From: JABDKJ01 sp964609215
GTDB taxonomy: Bacteria; Bacteroidota; Bacteroidia; Flavobacteriales_D; JABDKJ01
NCBI GenBank assembly: GCA_964609215.1
Contig: CAZSQZ010000001.1
Location: 186,001-250,000, forward strand
DNA length: 64,000 nucleotides
Direction of reading: 5' to 3'
The position numbers and the translations under genes are program-made. The notes under the pieces are model-generated. The model saw only the letters and a program-made list of their open reading frames with translations, was not told the DNA's origin and searched no databases. Shown in pieces: positions 9,623 through 17,321 of the stretch (positions within the stretch are counted from its first letter, which is position 1; every line of letters starts with the position of its first letter).

Positions 9623-9630
9623 CAAAAATA
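9623..9630 (-). promoter_or_regulatory. possible lpdA promoter -7 element
   Basis: Minus-strand TATTTTTG fits TAnnTTTG and lies 22-29 bp upstream of the lpdA start, giving a short leader. It is in the 43-bp gap between lnt and lpdA. A -33 TTG at the usual spacing was not found. Confidence 0.4.
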
Positions 9631-9644
9631 AAATTTCGAATGGC

Positions 9645-11291
9645 TTAGACCGCCTTCCTCTCTTTTTCTTTTTTCTTCGGCTTGAAAAAGGTCCAAAGAA
9701 CAAGCAAAACGGCAACAAAAATTAAAGGTCTGGTAAGATAGTCTCCATACATAGAATATACCGTCAATTTTTCATTTTTATTGATCGTTCCTTTGATTGC
9801 AACTTTCTCATCATAATTAGTCGCCTGTAAAATTTCCCCTCTTTGGTTGATAAAACAAGAAATACCCGTATTTGCCGACCTAGCTATTGACCTTCTATTT
9901 TCTATGGCCCTTAAACTTGCGTAATGTAAATGTTGCTTATAACCTGGTGCGTCTTGCCACCAGGCATCATTGGTAATAATACAAAATGAATTCGCGCCTA
10001 ATTTTGTGTAATCCGAAACATACTCTCCAAAAACCGATTCATAGCATATCATTGGAGCTATTTTAGCATTTGGAAAATTAAAAACTTCTCTCTCCTCTTG
10101 TTTACCCAAACTACCGCTTGCACCTCCTAAATCCCAAGACAGTTTTTCAAGGAAAGAAAGGTATTTAGCAAATGGCATCTTCTCAGTTCCAGGAACCAAT
10201 TTTCCCTTGTGATAGTACTCATATCCCTCATTATTAAATAAGATCGCGGAGTTAAAGGAATCATAATAAAAATCATCTTCTTTAAAATATCGAGCAGTCA
10301 AGGTCTCTTTTTCCTTTCCATATTTCTTTCTAATGGACGCCCCGACAATCAGATTAACTTTCGGATGGGTAGAAACAAACTCGCTCAGCTGTCTATAAGA
10401 ATAGGTGTTCTCAAAGTTACTTTCCCACATTCCTCTTAAAACTGGAACCCCTGTTCTTCCATCGATCCAACCCCTTTCTTGAATAGCAGTTTCAGGAAAT
10501 ACAATAACCTGAGTATTCAGATCTATTGTTTCTTCGGCTAAATCCAGCATGCGATCCAATTGTTCATTAGGATCAGTATCGAACTTTTCTGTGTAAGGAT
10601 CTATATTGGGTTGAACCAAAGCAACATTGATTGCTTCTCCGTTCTCTTCATAGTTGAAAAACATGATTACAGAAAGCAGTATAGGAAATAGGATAAGGCC
10701 AGATGCCAGAGCAATGATTTTCTTGTCTTTTTTGGCCCAATCTAAAACTATTCTCAATGCTAGGAGATTTACCAACCAAATCCAAATAGTACCACCCTGA
10801 ACTCCAGTAAACTCATACCATTGAATCCAGGTAATTCTATTTGCAAAAACATTTCCTAAGTTCAGCCATGGCCAATTGATATCCCAGTGATAGTGAATGT
10901 ATTCAAAACATAACCAAAAGATGACTAGGCCTATATATCCCTGCTTTAAGCCTATATTCTTCTTGGTTTTATGAAAAAGCCAAAAGACAGTGGCCATAAA
11001 AAGTGCATTTAAAATATAGGTAATTGCAGAGGCCGTAAACTTGGTTATAAAAGGTTCTTCTACATAAAAAATGAAATAGGTACTTCCAATATTCCAAATT
11101 AAGAAACTAAGAAAAGCATACCTGAAAATACCTGGCTTTCCCTCTTTAAAGAATTGGTGTTCAACCCATAGTAAGGGTAAAAAGGCAACAAAAATTAATG
11201 GAGTTAAGCTACCTGTTCCCGGCCAAGCAAAGGACAATAAAATGCCACTTAAAATAACTTTCCATATGGGGTGATTTGCATTTCTGAACAT
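9645..11291 (-). CDS. lnt: apolipoprotein N-acyltransferase
   Basis: Integral inner-membrane enzyme that adds the third acyl chain to the N-terminal cysteine of lipoproteins. About seven hydrophobic segments are in the first 210 residues and near the C-terminus (515-540). The periplasmic nitrilase-like domain (about 220-510) carries the catalytic triad: Glu267 in VFPETA, Lys364 in HKGKLVP, and Cys416 in MICYES. The length of 548 residues fits the family. It precedes lpdA by 43 bp on the same strand. It would act on the lipoproteins encoded elsewhere in the window, such as PorW. Confidence 0.95.
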   Translation of the reverse strand: MFRNANHPIWKVILSGILLSFAWPGTGSLTPLIFVAFLPLLWVEHQFFKEGKPGIFRYAFLSFLIWNIGSTYFIFYVEEPFITKFTASAITYILNALFMATVFWLFHKTKKNIGLKQGYIGLVIFWLCFEYIHYHWDINWPWLNLGNVFANRITWIQWYEFTGVQGGTIWIWLVNLLALRIVLDWAKKDKKIIALASGLILFPILLSVIMFFNYEENGEAINVALVQPNIDPYTEKFDTDPNEQLDRMLDLAEETIDLNTQVIVFPETAIQERGWIDGRTGVPVLRGMWESNFENTYSYRQLSEFVSTHPKVNLIVGASIRKKYGKEKETLTARYFKEDDFYYDSFNSAILFNNEGYEYYHKGKLVPGTEKMPFAKYLSFLEKLSWDLGGASGSLGKQEEREVFNFPNAKIAPMICYESVFGEYVSDYTKLGANSFCIITNDAWWQDAPGYKQHLHYASLRAIENRRSIARSANTGISCFINQRGEILQATNYDEKVAIKGTINKNEKLTVYSMYGDYLTRPLIFVAVLLVLWTFFKPKKKEKERKAV

Positions 11292-11369
11292 GGGTCTTGC
11301 AATTTAGAATATGCAATTGATTTGGAAAAAAATAAATGCAAAAGCGATCGATTTTAATCTTTCTACACT

Positions 11370-11377
11370 TAACTTTG
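11370..11377 (+). promoter_or_regulatory. -7 element directly before nfu
   Basis: TAACTTTG matches TAnnTTTG and ends only four bases before the nfu ATG at 11382. If functional, transcription would begin at or next to the start codon and give a leaderless or nearly leaderless mRNA. No TTG is at the usual -33 spacing, so confidence is limited. Confidence 0.4.
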
Positions 11378-11381
11378 TAAA

Positions 11382-11984
11382 ATGAGCGAAATTTATCCTA
11401 CCTATGTCTATACTGAAATGACTCCAAACCCAGCAACCATGAAGTTTGTAGCAGATAGACTTTTAGTAGATGAGGGAACAATTGTGGAATATCTTGAACC
11501 TAAGGAGGCAAAAGGTTCCTCTGCTTTGGCTGAAAAACTCTTCGAGTTTCCCTTTGTTAAGAGTGTGTTTATAATGAATAATTTCATTACGCTTACCAAA
11601 ATTGAATCCGTTGAATGGGAAATGGTCTCTACTGAAATGAGAGAATTCATTCAAAGACATTTAATGGAAAACAAGACCATTATTCAGCAAATGCCTGATC
11701 CTAAAATTGTTGAAAGATCAAATTCTCAGGCAGTAGAGAACCTAACTCCTTCTGAATTTGATGAGCACATAAAACAATTGTTAGATGAGTTTGTGAAGCC
11801 TGCTGTTGAAAGTGATGGTGGCGCAATTGATTTCAAATCATTTAACCAAGGAGTAGTTACGGTTAGCTTAAGAGGTGCATGCAGTGGATGTCCTTCTTCC
11901 ACAGTAACACTCAAAAATGGAATTGAGAATTTATTAAAGACTAAAATCCCAGCGGTTAAAGAGGTTGTTGCCGAACAATTATAA
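11382..11984 (+). CDS. NifU-like iron-sulfur cluster carrier protein Nfu
   Basis: Carries assembled [4Fe-4S] clusters from the SUF scaffold to client enzymes. The N-terminal half (about 8-100) is an Nfu-N scaffold domain (TEMTPNPATMKFVADR, FPFVKSVFI, ITLTK). The C-terminal half (about 118-200) is the NifU C-terminal domain with the cluster-binding C167-SG-C170 in RGACSGCPSST. Length of 200 residues is typical of two-domain Nfu proteins. It is 28 kb from the suf operon in this window but belongs to the same pathway. The start codon is set by a -7 element immediately upstream. A small SdpI-like membrane gene follows after 9 bp. Confidence 0.92.
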   Translation: MSEIYPTYVYTEMTPNPATMKFVADRLLVDEGTIVEYLEPKEAKGSSALAEKLFEFPFVKSVFIMNNFITLTKIESVEWEMVSTEMREFIQRHLMENKTIIQQMPDPKIVERSNSQAVENLTPSEFDEHIKQLLDEFVKPAVESDGGAIDFKSFNQGVVTVSLRGACSGCPSSTVTLKNGIENLLKTKIPAVKEVVAEQL

Positions 11985-11993
11985 AGAACTATC

Positions 11994-12299
11994 GTGACTA
12001 TTTTTATTAGTACTTTCTATTTGGCTCTGGCTCTCATCTTCTATTTGTTCCCTGCGAAAAAAATCAATAATCTTTACGGTTATAGAACTAAGAGATCCAA
12101 AAAGGACAAAAAAAGCTGGACCTTTGCTCAAAAGAAAAGTGGCTCTTTAATGTTGGTTTTTGCCTCGATTATATTTGTTTTAAGTTTTATTTTTCATAAG
12201 TCTCAATACGCAATTTGGGCGGCTATTCTTATGGTTTTTTCTCTATTGCTTTTAATTGTAATGGTAGAAAAAGCTTTGAAAGAAAGGCTCAACGATTAA
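11994..12299 (+). CDS. SdpI/YhfL-like small membrane protein
   Basis: A 101-residue protein with three hydrophobic segments (about 3-20, 50-70, 74-93). The cytosolic loop NNLYGYRTKRS..D..SW.FAQK matches the conserved signature of the SdpI (YhfL) family. SdpI in Bacillus is an immunity/signal protein against the SdpC toxin, but most family members have no known role, and no toxin gene is nearby. The start is a GTG 9 bp after nfu, so it may be cotranscribed with nfu. Function unknown beyond the family call. Confidence 0.75.
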   Translation: MTIFISTFYLALALIFYLFPAKKINNLYGYRTKRSKKDKKSWTFAQKKSGSLMLVFASIIFVLSFIFHKSQYAIWAAILMVFSLLLLIVMVEKALKERLND

Positions 12300-12449
12300 A
12301 CTCCTTATATACATTCTCCTATTCCGTTTTAATCCTCTTTGAAAGGACTAAAGCATACTATCCGTATCCTTTCACAAATAAAAATGATACTGTGTTATGG
12401 AATTGCTAAGCCCTTTGCATCTCAATAGAGAACTTTAAAACAATTTTAA

Positions 12450-13175
12450 ATGAAAAAGCAAGTATTAATTTTAATTGCACTCTTTTTTTCGAGTGCCATT
12501 CTAGCGCAAAACCCGGGTACGATAAAGGGTTCCGTGATTGACCAAGACACTAAAGAAGCGCTTATTGGAGCAACCGTTTACATAGAAGTCGGTGGAGAAA
12601 TAATGGGAACCACAACAGATTTAGATGGAAAATTTACAATCAAACCTGTGCCTCCAGGCCTTTACACGCTCTTCTTAAGCTATGTAGGGTATCATAAATT
12701 AGTGATTTCAGAAGTTAGAGTTTTACCTGATCAGATTAGATTTGAAGATACTTTAGCAATGATTCCTTCAGTTATTGAAATTCCTGGTGGAGTGGTTACT
12801 GCAGAAAGCAAAAAGAGGTTATTCACCAAAGACGAGCCTACAAAACTGACCATTTTACAGGAAGAAATTGTTCAAAGGGCAGATGGAAAAAATTTGAAAC
12901 AAATGGTATCGAATATAGCAGACGGGGTAAGCCAAAATTCTGATGGAGAATTATTCTTTAGAGGAACAAGAGCTACCTCTTATGATTACTATGTGGATGG
13001 AATTAAGGTTAGCGGAACCTCACAAGTTAATATTCCAAGTAGGTCAATTAGTTCATTATCTGTATACTCTGGAGGGATTCCTGCCAAGTACGGTGATATA
13101 ACGGGAGGTGTTATTATCATAGAAACCATGACCTATGGTGAACTTTATCGTAAGTGGAAAGCACATAATATGTAA
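12450..13175 (+). CDS. plug-only TonB-receptor-like protein (carboxypeptidase-regulatory-like domain plus plug, no barrel)
   Basis: Exported outer-membrane-type protein of 241 residues. A signal peptide (about 1-19, ending ILAQ) is followed by a carboxypeptidase-regulatory-like beta-sandwich (GTIKGSVIDQDTKEALIGATVYIE... about 22-105) and then a TonB-receptor plug domain (LKQMVSNIADGVSQNSDGELFFRG, YYVDGIKV, GGIPAKYGDITGGVI; about 130-230). It stops where the 22-strand barrel would begin, with YGELYRKWKAHNM as a short tail. There is no barrel sequence in any frame downstream: the ECF sigma factor gene begins 25 bp later. It cannot be a transporter by itself. A sensing or adaptor role tied to the sigma/anti-sigma pair is inferred only from context; a truncated receptor is the alternative. 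Confidence 0.8.
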   Translation: MKKQVLILIALFFSSAILAQNPGTIKGSVIDQDTKEALIGATVYIEVGGEIMGTTTDLDGKFTIKPVPPGLYTLFLSYVGYHKLVISEVRVLPDQIRFEDTLAMIPSVIEIPGGVVTAESKKRLFTKDEPTKLTILQEEIVQRADGKNLKQMVSNIADGVSQNSDGELFFRGTRATSYDYYVDGIKVSGTSQVNIPSRSISSLSVYSGGIPAKYGDITGGVIIIETMTYGELYRKWKAHNM

Positions 13176-13199
13176 ATTAACCACCAAACAGCTGCGCAT

Positions 13200-13775
13200 T
13201 TGCTCTTTGGAAAACGAAACATAAAAGATTTATCTGATGACCAATTGCTAAAGGAATATTATCGCAGTGGTAAGAATGTGTATTTAGGCACGCTCTATCA
13301 ACGATTTCTTCCTTTGGTTTTTGGTACGTGCATTAAGTATTTAAAAAATGAGGCTAAGGCACAGGATGCTTCCATGGATATTTTTGAGCATTGCGCCAAA
13401 AAATTGAAAGGAACGCAGGTTGAACACTTCAAGTCCTGGCTTTATGTAGTTGTAAAGAACCATTGTTTAATGCAACTGCGCTCAGAAAAAAAGAAAAAGC
13501 ACGTTGATTTTGATCAGGCAGAATACAGTCTGGAGGAAAGCAATGGTTACGACTTCTTAAAGGAGAGTCAACTGCAGAAATTGACTCAGGTTCTTGAAGA
13601 ATTGAAACCAAAACAGAAAGCATGTATTGAATTGTTCTTTCTAAAAAACAAATGCTACCAAGAGATTGCGGATGAATTGAATATGGATCTCAAAAAAGTG
13701 AAGAGTCACATTCAAAACGGGAAAAGAAATTTAAAAATCCTTTTGTCAAAAGAGGAGGAGTTTAAGAAACAATGA
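13200..13775 (+). CDS. ECF-type RNA polymerase sigma factor
   Basis: A 191-residue sigma-70 family protein. Region 2 is at about 10-95 (LLKEYYRSG, LGTLYQRFLPLVFGTCIKYLKN, AQDASMDIFEH, FKSWLYVVVKNHCLMQLRS) and region 4 at about 125-185 (LKPKQKACIELFFLKNKCYQEIADELNMDLKKVKSHIQNGKRNLK, a helix-turn-helix). No ATG exists between the preceding in-frame stop (13173) and region 2, so a TTG at 13200 is the likely start. It shares an ATGA overlap with the downstream membrane protein, which is therefore the likely anti-sigma factor. The TTG start may keep expression low. Regulon unknown. Confidence 0.9.
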   Translation: MLFGKRNIKDLSDDQLLKEYYRSGKNVYLGTLYQRFLPLVFGTCIKYLKNEAKAQDASMDIFEHCAKKLKGTQVEHFKSWLYVVVKNHCLMQLRSEKKKKHVDFDQAEYSLEESNGYDFLKESQLQKLTQVLEELKPKQKACIELFFLKNKCYQEIADELNMDLKKVKSHIQNGKRNLKILLSKEEEFKKQ

Positions 13776-14896
13776 ACGCAGAAGATTACATGAGCTCAGC
13801 AGAAGCTGGGTCAATGGTTAAGAAATATATTGCTGGTGAGCTGAGTAATGCAGAACGCCATGCCTTAGAGAAAGCAGCTTTAAATGATCCCTTCTTAGCG
13901 GATGCATTAGAAGGTTTTGAAGAAATTAATCCCACTTCTATAGATAGTTTAGAGGAAAAATTTGAAGTAAATGCTTCTCAGGGGAGTGGATTTACAGGAA
14001 AACTATTCTTAGGTATTGGTCTTGCTGCAGCTATTGGTATTGCCACCTTCCTTTGGACCGATGCGGAAGTAGAAAACGTATTGGTTGAAAATAGTGTTGA
14101 AGAATCCTCAGATATTCTTGAAAGTGAAGATGCGGAAAACAAAGAAGTTAGTGAAGTAGAAATAGAACTGAAAAAGAACAAAGAAATTATTGATAGAATA
14201 GTTAAAGAAGAAGAGGTTCTTTTAACTGAAACAGTAGAACTTCCAGAAGAGAAATTTGAATTTGAAGAAGAAGAACTGGAAGCTATTCCTTTTGAGGAAA
14301 TTGAACCTATTGAAAAAATTGAAAGTTCTAAAGTAGATACTGAGCCAACTAAAAAAAGCCAAGCTAAAATGATCCGAGCATCAAATATGGACTTAGATTA
14401 TTTCTATCATTTAAAGGTCGTTGATTATGGAGACATTTATAGAAAGTCTATCAAAATCGACAGGAATATCAGTAATGGAACTCCTGCTTTTATGGAACAG
14501 CAAGAAACGGACAATGGAGTAAGTATAGATTTTGATGAAAGTGTTTGGATAGATTACATGGATTATTTAGAACCTACAATGAGGTTAGTTTCCAAAGGAA
14601 AAAATAAAGTTGCACTTGGAAACTTTGATAAGATTTTCGAGAATTTTCCTGATGATGCAAATGCGCAATTCTATTCTGGTCTTTGTAATTTTTATCTGAA
14701 GAGATACAAAACCGCCATTGAGCATTTCGATGCAGTTAAAGAGAACACCATCAACACTTTTCATGAGGAAGCCGATTGGCATCGCTTACTTTCTTACAAA
14801 GCTTCAGGACAGAAGGCATTATTTAATATGCTAAGAGAGGATATTATAAAGCTGGGTGGTTTTTATTCCGAGCGTGCCGAAGGTTTGGAGTTTTAG
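13772..14896 (+). CDS. membrane-anchored anti-sigma-like protein with TPR-like C-terminus
   Basis: A 374-residue single-pass protein. The N-terminal 70 residues resemble the cytosolic part of Bacteroidota anti-sigma proteins (VKKYIAGELSNAERHALEKAALNDPFLADALEGFE). One transmembrane helix lies at 77-96. A strongly acidic, Glu-rich linker follows (about 98-190), and then a periplasmic helical-repeat region (about 250-360: KVALGNFDKIFENFPDDANAQFYSGLCNFYLKRYKTAIEHF) that looks like TPR. The start codon overlaps the sigma factor stop by four bases. Together with the plug-only gene this forms a trio. The anti-sigma role is inferred from topology and linkage. Confidence 0.75.
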   Translation: MNAEDYMSSAEAGSMVKKYIAGELSNAERHALEKAALNDPFLADALEGFEEINPTSIDSLEEKFEVNASQGSGFTGKLFLGIGLAAAIGIATFLWTDAEVENVLVENSVEESSDILESEDAENKEVSEVEIELKKNKEIIDRIVKEEEVLLTETVELPEEKFEFEEEELEAIPFEEIEPIEKIESSKVDTEPTKKSQAKMIRASNMDLDYFYHLKVVDYGDIYRKSIKIDRNISNGTPAFMEQQETDNGVSIDFDESVWIDYMDYLEPTMRLVSKGKNKVALGNFDKIFENFPDDANAQFYSGLCNFYLKRYKTAIEHFDAVKENTINTFHEEADWHRLLSYKASGQKALFNMLREDIIKLGGFYSERAEGLEF

Positions 14897-14915
14897 GTTT
14901 TTGAATGTTGAATTT
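14897..14915 (+). repeat. intergenic TTTTGAATGTTGA repeat, copy 1
   Basis: Contains the 13-mer TTTTGAATGTTGA, which recurs exactly near 17687-17701 and with one mismatch near 19963. It sits just after the stop codon of the anti-sigma-like gene. Such A+T-rich strings occur between genes only in the 14.9-20 kb part of this window as far as I could see. Confidence 0.5.
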
Positions 14916-14972
14916 ACTTTTGTTCTGATGCTTCAATCCATTATTGACTAAAATTTTATTATAAAGGACTAA

Positions 14973-15575
14973 ATGAAAAAAACCTTTAATCTTTTGATAT
15001 TTATTTGGCTGATTTCAGCTTATAGTACTGGTCAATCTTGTGATACAATAAACGGCAGAATTATGAATTGCACAGATTCTCTTGGTTTAAAACAAGGATA
15101 CTGGGAGCTAAGAAATAAAGTTGTGTTAGGGCACGGTTATAGTGGATATGGTAGCAAGGGTGGCTGCCAATATTATGAACACGCTGAATATTACTTAAGA
15201 GCCAATGGGGCGTATCTCAATAGTAAAGAAATAGGAAGTTGGGGCTATTATTCTGGAGATCATGGAGAACGTTTGGAAAAAGAAATAACCTATTGGCTTA
15301 ATGGATCTAAATTGGAAAGAAATTACTATCCCAATTATTCAATTAAAATCAACTCTGATTCAAATCTTATTCAGGGGCAATATTTTCATCATTTCGATAC
15401 TATAAAAATTAAGTGTGAAAATAATCGATGTGCTTTTCAGCTTTCATTCAATAAGGAAATTACAAACTTTGGATTTGAAAAGTTTGAGGATTTAGAATTT
15501 GAACTTTTTCAACTTGCCTTTGGCCATTATGAGAAGTCGATAAGAAGATTGATTGCCGAAAGGCAAAAGTATTAG
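14973..15575 (+). CDS. secreted protein of unknown function
   Basis: A 200-residue protein with a signal peptide (MKKTFNLLIFIWLISAYSTGQS). The mature part has a run of Gly/Tyr/Ser-rich sequence (GHGYSGYGSKGGCQYYEHAEYYLR) and repeated phrases such as LKQGYWE, SKEIGSWGYYSGDHGERLEKEITYW and GSKLERNYYPN. These resemble MORN-like antitoxin/phage repeat proteins of Bacteroidota (lines of the kind GYWKYYYPNG), but the match is loose. No partner is obvious: the upstream repeat separates it from the sigma operon and the next gene is convergent, overlapping it by four bases at the stop codons. Confidence 0.6.
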   Translation: MKKTFNLLIFIWLISAYSTGQSCDTINGRIMNCTDSLGLKQGYWELRNKVVLGHGYSGYGSKGGCQYYEHAEYYLRANGAYLNSKEIGSWGYYSGDHGERLEKEITYWLNGSKLERNYYPNYSIKINSDSNLIQGQYFHHFDTIKIKCENNRCAFQLSFNKEITNFGFEKFEDLEFELFQLAFGHYEKSIRRLIAERQKY

Positions 15576-16081
15576 TTTTTTGGCTTCTTATATACAGGAA
15601 CAGTAGAACAAGGTTCTCCAAACATTAGTGATTTTACAATGGGCTTAAGCTTTTCAGCTAACTGGAAATAAGCGGTTCTTGGGACGAAATAATCACTGCA
15701 GCCTTTTAGAATTATTCGCTCATCTTTATAGGGGCTGGAATCAAAATTGGAAATACTTTGATTAAATAGAACTTCTTCCAATTGCTCTGCATTTCCCACA
15801 TTAACTACTTTTGCAAATCCTTCTAATGAAACTGCCAATAGCATGTAAGCCCAATTTGGAATAATAGCATCAACCGAACAATCTATTGCTACAAACTTAT
15901 CCTTATACATAGACCAATCATGTGTTTTGATATACTCGCGAAAGTCCTTTTCCTTGAGCGCAATTCCTTGCCAAAGAATATCTTTTAAGTCAATAACTAC
16001 CCGTTCTCCATCTGGTCGAAATGACTTGATGTCAAGATTGATTAATCCACTTTGTGCAACCTTATTTACGATTTCATCCAT
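15572..16081 (-). CDS. DUF2480 family protein
   Basis: A 169-residue cytosolic protein with the family pattern VNKVAQSGLINLDI, GERV.IDLKD.LW.G..LKEKDFRE..K.HDWS.YKDK.VAI.CS.DAIIPNWAYMLLA, and a conserved late region SDYFVPRTAYFQLAEKLKP. Biochemical function is not known. In many Flavobacteriia the gene sits at the end of the suf operon, after sufE and the SufT-like gene, and here it again abuts the SufT-like gene (stop/start sharing one base at 16081). An iron-sulfur-related role is inferred from this linkage. Three Cys residues (C-S-V and C-S-D near the end, plus CST) are present. Confidence 0.85.
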   Translation of the reverse strand: MDEIVNKVAQSGLINLDIKSFRPDGERVVIDLKDILWQGIALKEKDFREYIKTHDWSMYKDKFVAIDCSVDAIIPNWAYMLLAVSLEGFAKVVNVGNAEQLEEVLFNQSISNFDSSPYKDERIILKGCSDYFVPRTAYFQLAEKLKPIVKSLMFGEPCSTVPVYKKPKN

Positions 16082-16395
16082 TAAAGCAATCCTAATTCAT
16101 ATTTAGCTTCTTCGCTCATCATTTCCTGATCCCAAGGCGGATCGAAAACAATATTGACCTTACAATCTTCAACCTCATCTAAAAAACGGACTTTATTCTC
16201 CACTTCCAAAGGCAATGTTTCAGCAACCGGGCAATTTGGTGAAGTAAGGGTCATTTCAATGTCTACTTTATTTCCCTTAACCTTTACAAAATAAATCAAA
16301 CCCAATTCATAAATGTTAACCGGAATCTCTGGATCAAAAATTGTCTTCAAGACCTCGATAGATTTTTTTTCTATTTCTTTTTCTTCGTTGTTCAA
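16081..16395 (-). CDS. SufT/PaaD-like (DUF59, MIP18 family) iron-sulfur maturation protein
   Basis: A 104-residue single-domain MIP18 protein. Signature features are LKTIFDPEIPVNIYELGLIY, the SPNCPVAETLPLEV loop with the conserved cysteine of the family, and DPPWDQEMMSEEAKYELGLL at the end. Family members (SufT, PaaD, human FAM96/CIA2) help insert Fe-S clusters into client proteins. The gene shares one base with DUF2480 downstream, and 22 bp upstream is a four-helix-bundle gene that separates it from sufE. In related genomes sufE and this gene are usually adjacent, so the spacing here is broken by the insert. Confidence 0.85.
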   Translation of the reverse strand: MNNEEKEIEKKSIEVLKTIFDPEIPVNIYELGLIYFVKVKGNKVDIEMTLTSPNCPVAETLPLEVENKVRFLDEVEDCKVNIVFDPPWDQEMMSEEAKYELGLL

Positions 16396-16404
16396 TGCTG
16401 TCTC

Positions 16405-16818
16405 GAATTTTGAATTCTTAGTTTTTAATTTTTAATTGACTGGTTTTAACAATTGCAGTTAATAAGCGTATTAGCTCTTCAGACATTTTAAGCTCATTTG
16501 AAACGTTTATAGATGTAAGGTTTCCCTCATCGAGTAATCTCAGCCAATATTTTGTTTCACGAGCTTCTTTTGAAGCAATGGTCATTTTATAAATAAAATC
16601 TTTTGAAGAAAATCCAGCTGAAGCTTCCTCAATATTTGCTCCTATGCTAGTAGCGGATCTCAATAATTGTTTTGAGATAACAAATTCGTTTTCGGCTTTT
16701 AAACGTTTGAATAAATCAATAATCACGAGTGAGAAAGCAAAGCTCTTTTCTCTAACAATATTTTTACGCTCCTCTGCCATTGGGCTTAACTTAATTCAAA
16801 ATTAAGCATTAAAAATTC
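16405..16818. repeat. imperfect inverted repeat flanking the four-helix-bundle gene
   Basis: The 26 bases at 16405-16430 match the reverse complement of 16793-16818 at 22 of 26 positions. The left arm overlaps the last codons and stop of the four-helix-bundle gene; the right arm lies 13 bp upstream of its start codon. Both arms are A+T-rich, so chance contributes, but the shared order GAATTTT-AAT-CTTA-TTTT is more than base composition predicts. No target-site duplication was evident. Confidence 0.5.
16418..16780 (-). CDS. four-helix-bundle protein (23S rRNA intervening-sequence family)
   Basis: A 120-residue all-helical protein with the family signature KSFAFSLVIIDLFKRL, FVISKQLLRSATSIGANIEEASAGFSSKDFIYKMTIASKEARETKYWLRLL. 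Relatives are encoded in intervening sequences of bacterial 23S rRNA and, very often, as free-standing single genes scattered in Bacteroidota genomes. Biochemical role is unknown. Here it sits between sufE and the SufT-like gene, flanked by an inverted A+T-rich repeat, which suggests that it was inserted into an existing operon. It is intact, with a normal ATG start. Confidence 0.9.
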   Translation of the reverse strand: MAEERKNIVREKSFAFSLVIIDLFKRLKAENEFVISKQLLRSATSIGANIEEASAGFSSKDFIYKMTIASKEARETKYWLRLLDEGNLTSINVSNELKMSEELIRLLTAIVKTSQLKIKN

Positions 16819-16822
16819 ATAA

Positions 16823-17257
16823 TTAAATTGCTTGAAAAGCAACCCCATACATTTTCATTTGCTTAACCATTGCTAAAAGACCGTTGCTTCGTGTTGGTGA
16901 AAGGTGGTCAGTTAGACCTATTCTATCGATAAAAAAAAGATCTGCTTTTGCTATTTCATCTGGTTTGGAATTACTTAAAACCTGAATCATTAACGCGATC
17001 AAACCTTTGGTTATAATAGCATCGCTATCTGCTGAGAATAGAAGGTGTTCATTCAGCATTTCTGCATGTAACCAAACCTGTGATTGGCAACCCTTAATCT
17101 TATTCTCCTCTGTTTTGAATTCTTCTTTGATCATAGGTAATTCCTTCCCCAAATCTATGATGTATTCATACTTGGCCATCCAATCATCAAATAGCTCAAA
17201 ATCTGCAATTATTTCTTCTTGTCTCTCAGCAATAGTCATCGCATCAAAATTAAGCAA
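16823..17257 (-). CDS. sufE: SufE-like sulfur acceptor protein
   Basis: Accepts persulfide sulfur from the cysteine desulfurase SufS and boosts its activity, passing sulfur to the SufBCD scaffold. The 144-residue protein has the SufE core EIIADFELFDDWMAKYEYIIDLGKELP, KIKGCQSQVWLHA with the active Cys57, and FIDRIGLTDHLSPTRSNGLLAMV. A second ATG at residue 7 (17239) is also a possible start. Its partner SufS is encoded at 43.2 kb, so SufE is not in the main suf operon here but leads a separate block with the SufT-like and DUF2480 genes. Confidence 0.93.
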   Translation of the reverse strand: MLNFDAMTIAERQEEIIADFELFDDWMAKYEYIIDLGKELPMIKEEFKTEENKIKGCQSQVWLHAEMLNEHLLFSADSDAIITKGLIALMIQVLSNSKPDEIAKADLFFIDRIGLTDHLSPTRSNGLLAMVKQMKMYGVAFQAI

Positions 17258-17272
17258 AGAATGCGGGAATTA

Positions 17273-17302
17273 TTGTGCATTTCACGATTTCGAATAAATT
17301 TG
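17273..17302 (+). promoter_or_regulatory. promoter for the 17322 gene
   Basis: TTG at 17273-17275, a 19-bp spacer and TAAATTTG at 17295-17302 together match the Bacteroidota consensus TTG-N19-TAnnTTTG. The downstream ATG at 17322 gives a leader of about 15 bases. It is the most complete consensus promoter I found in the window. Confidence 0.65.
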
Positions 17303-17321
17303 AGAACCAAATTCAACAATT

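Noticed and set aside
12450..13775. A single gene split by a stop codon, since the plug protein and the sigma factor are in the same frame
   Set aside because: Both products have complete, unrelated domains and a sigma-factor N-terminus begins soon after the stop; the shared frame is coincidental.
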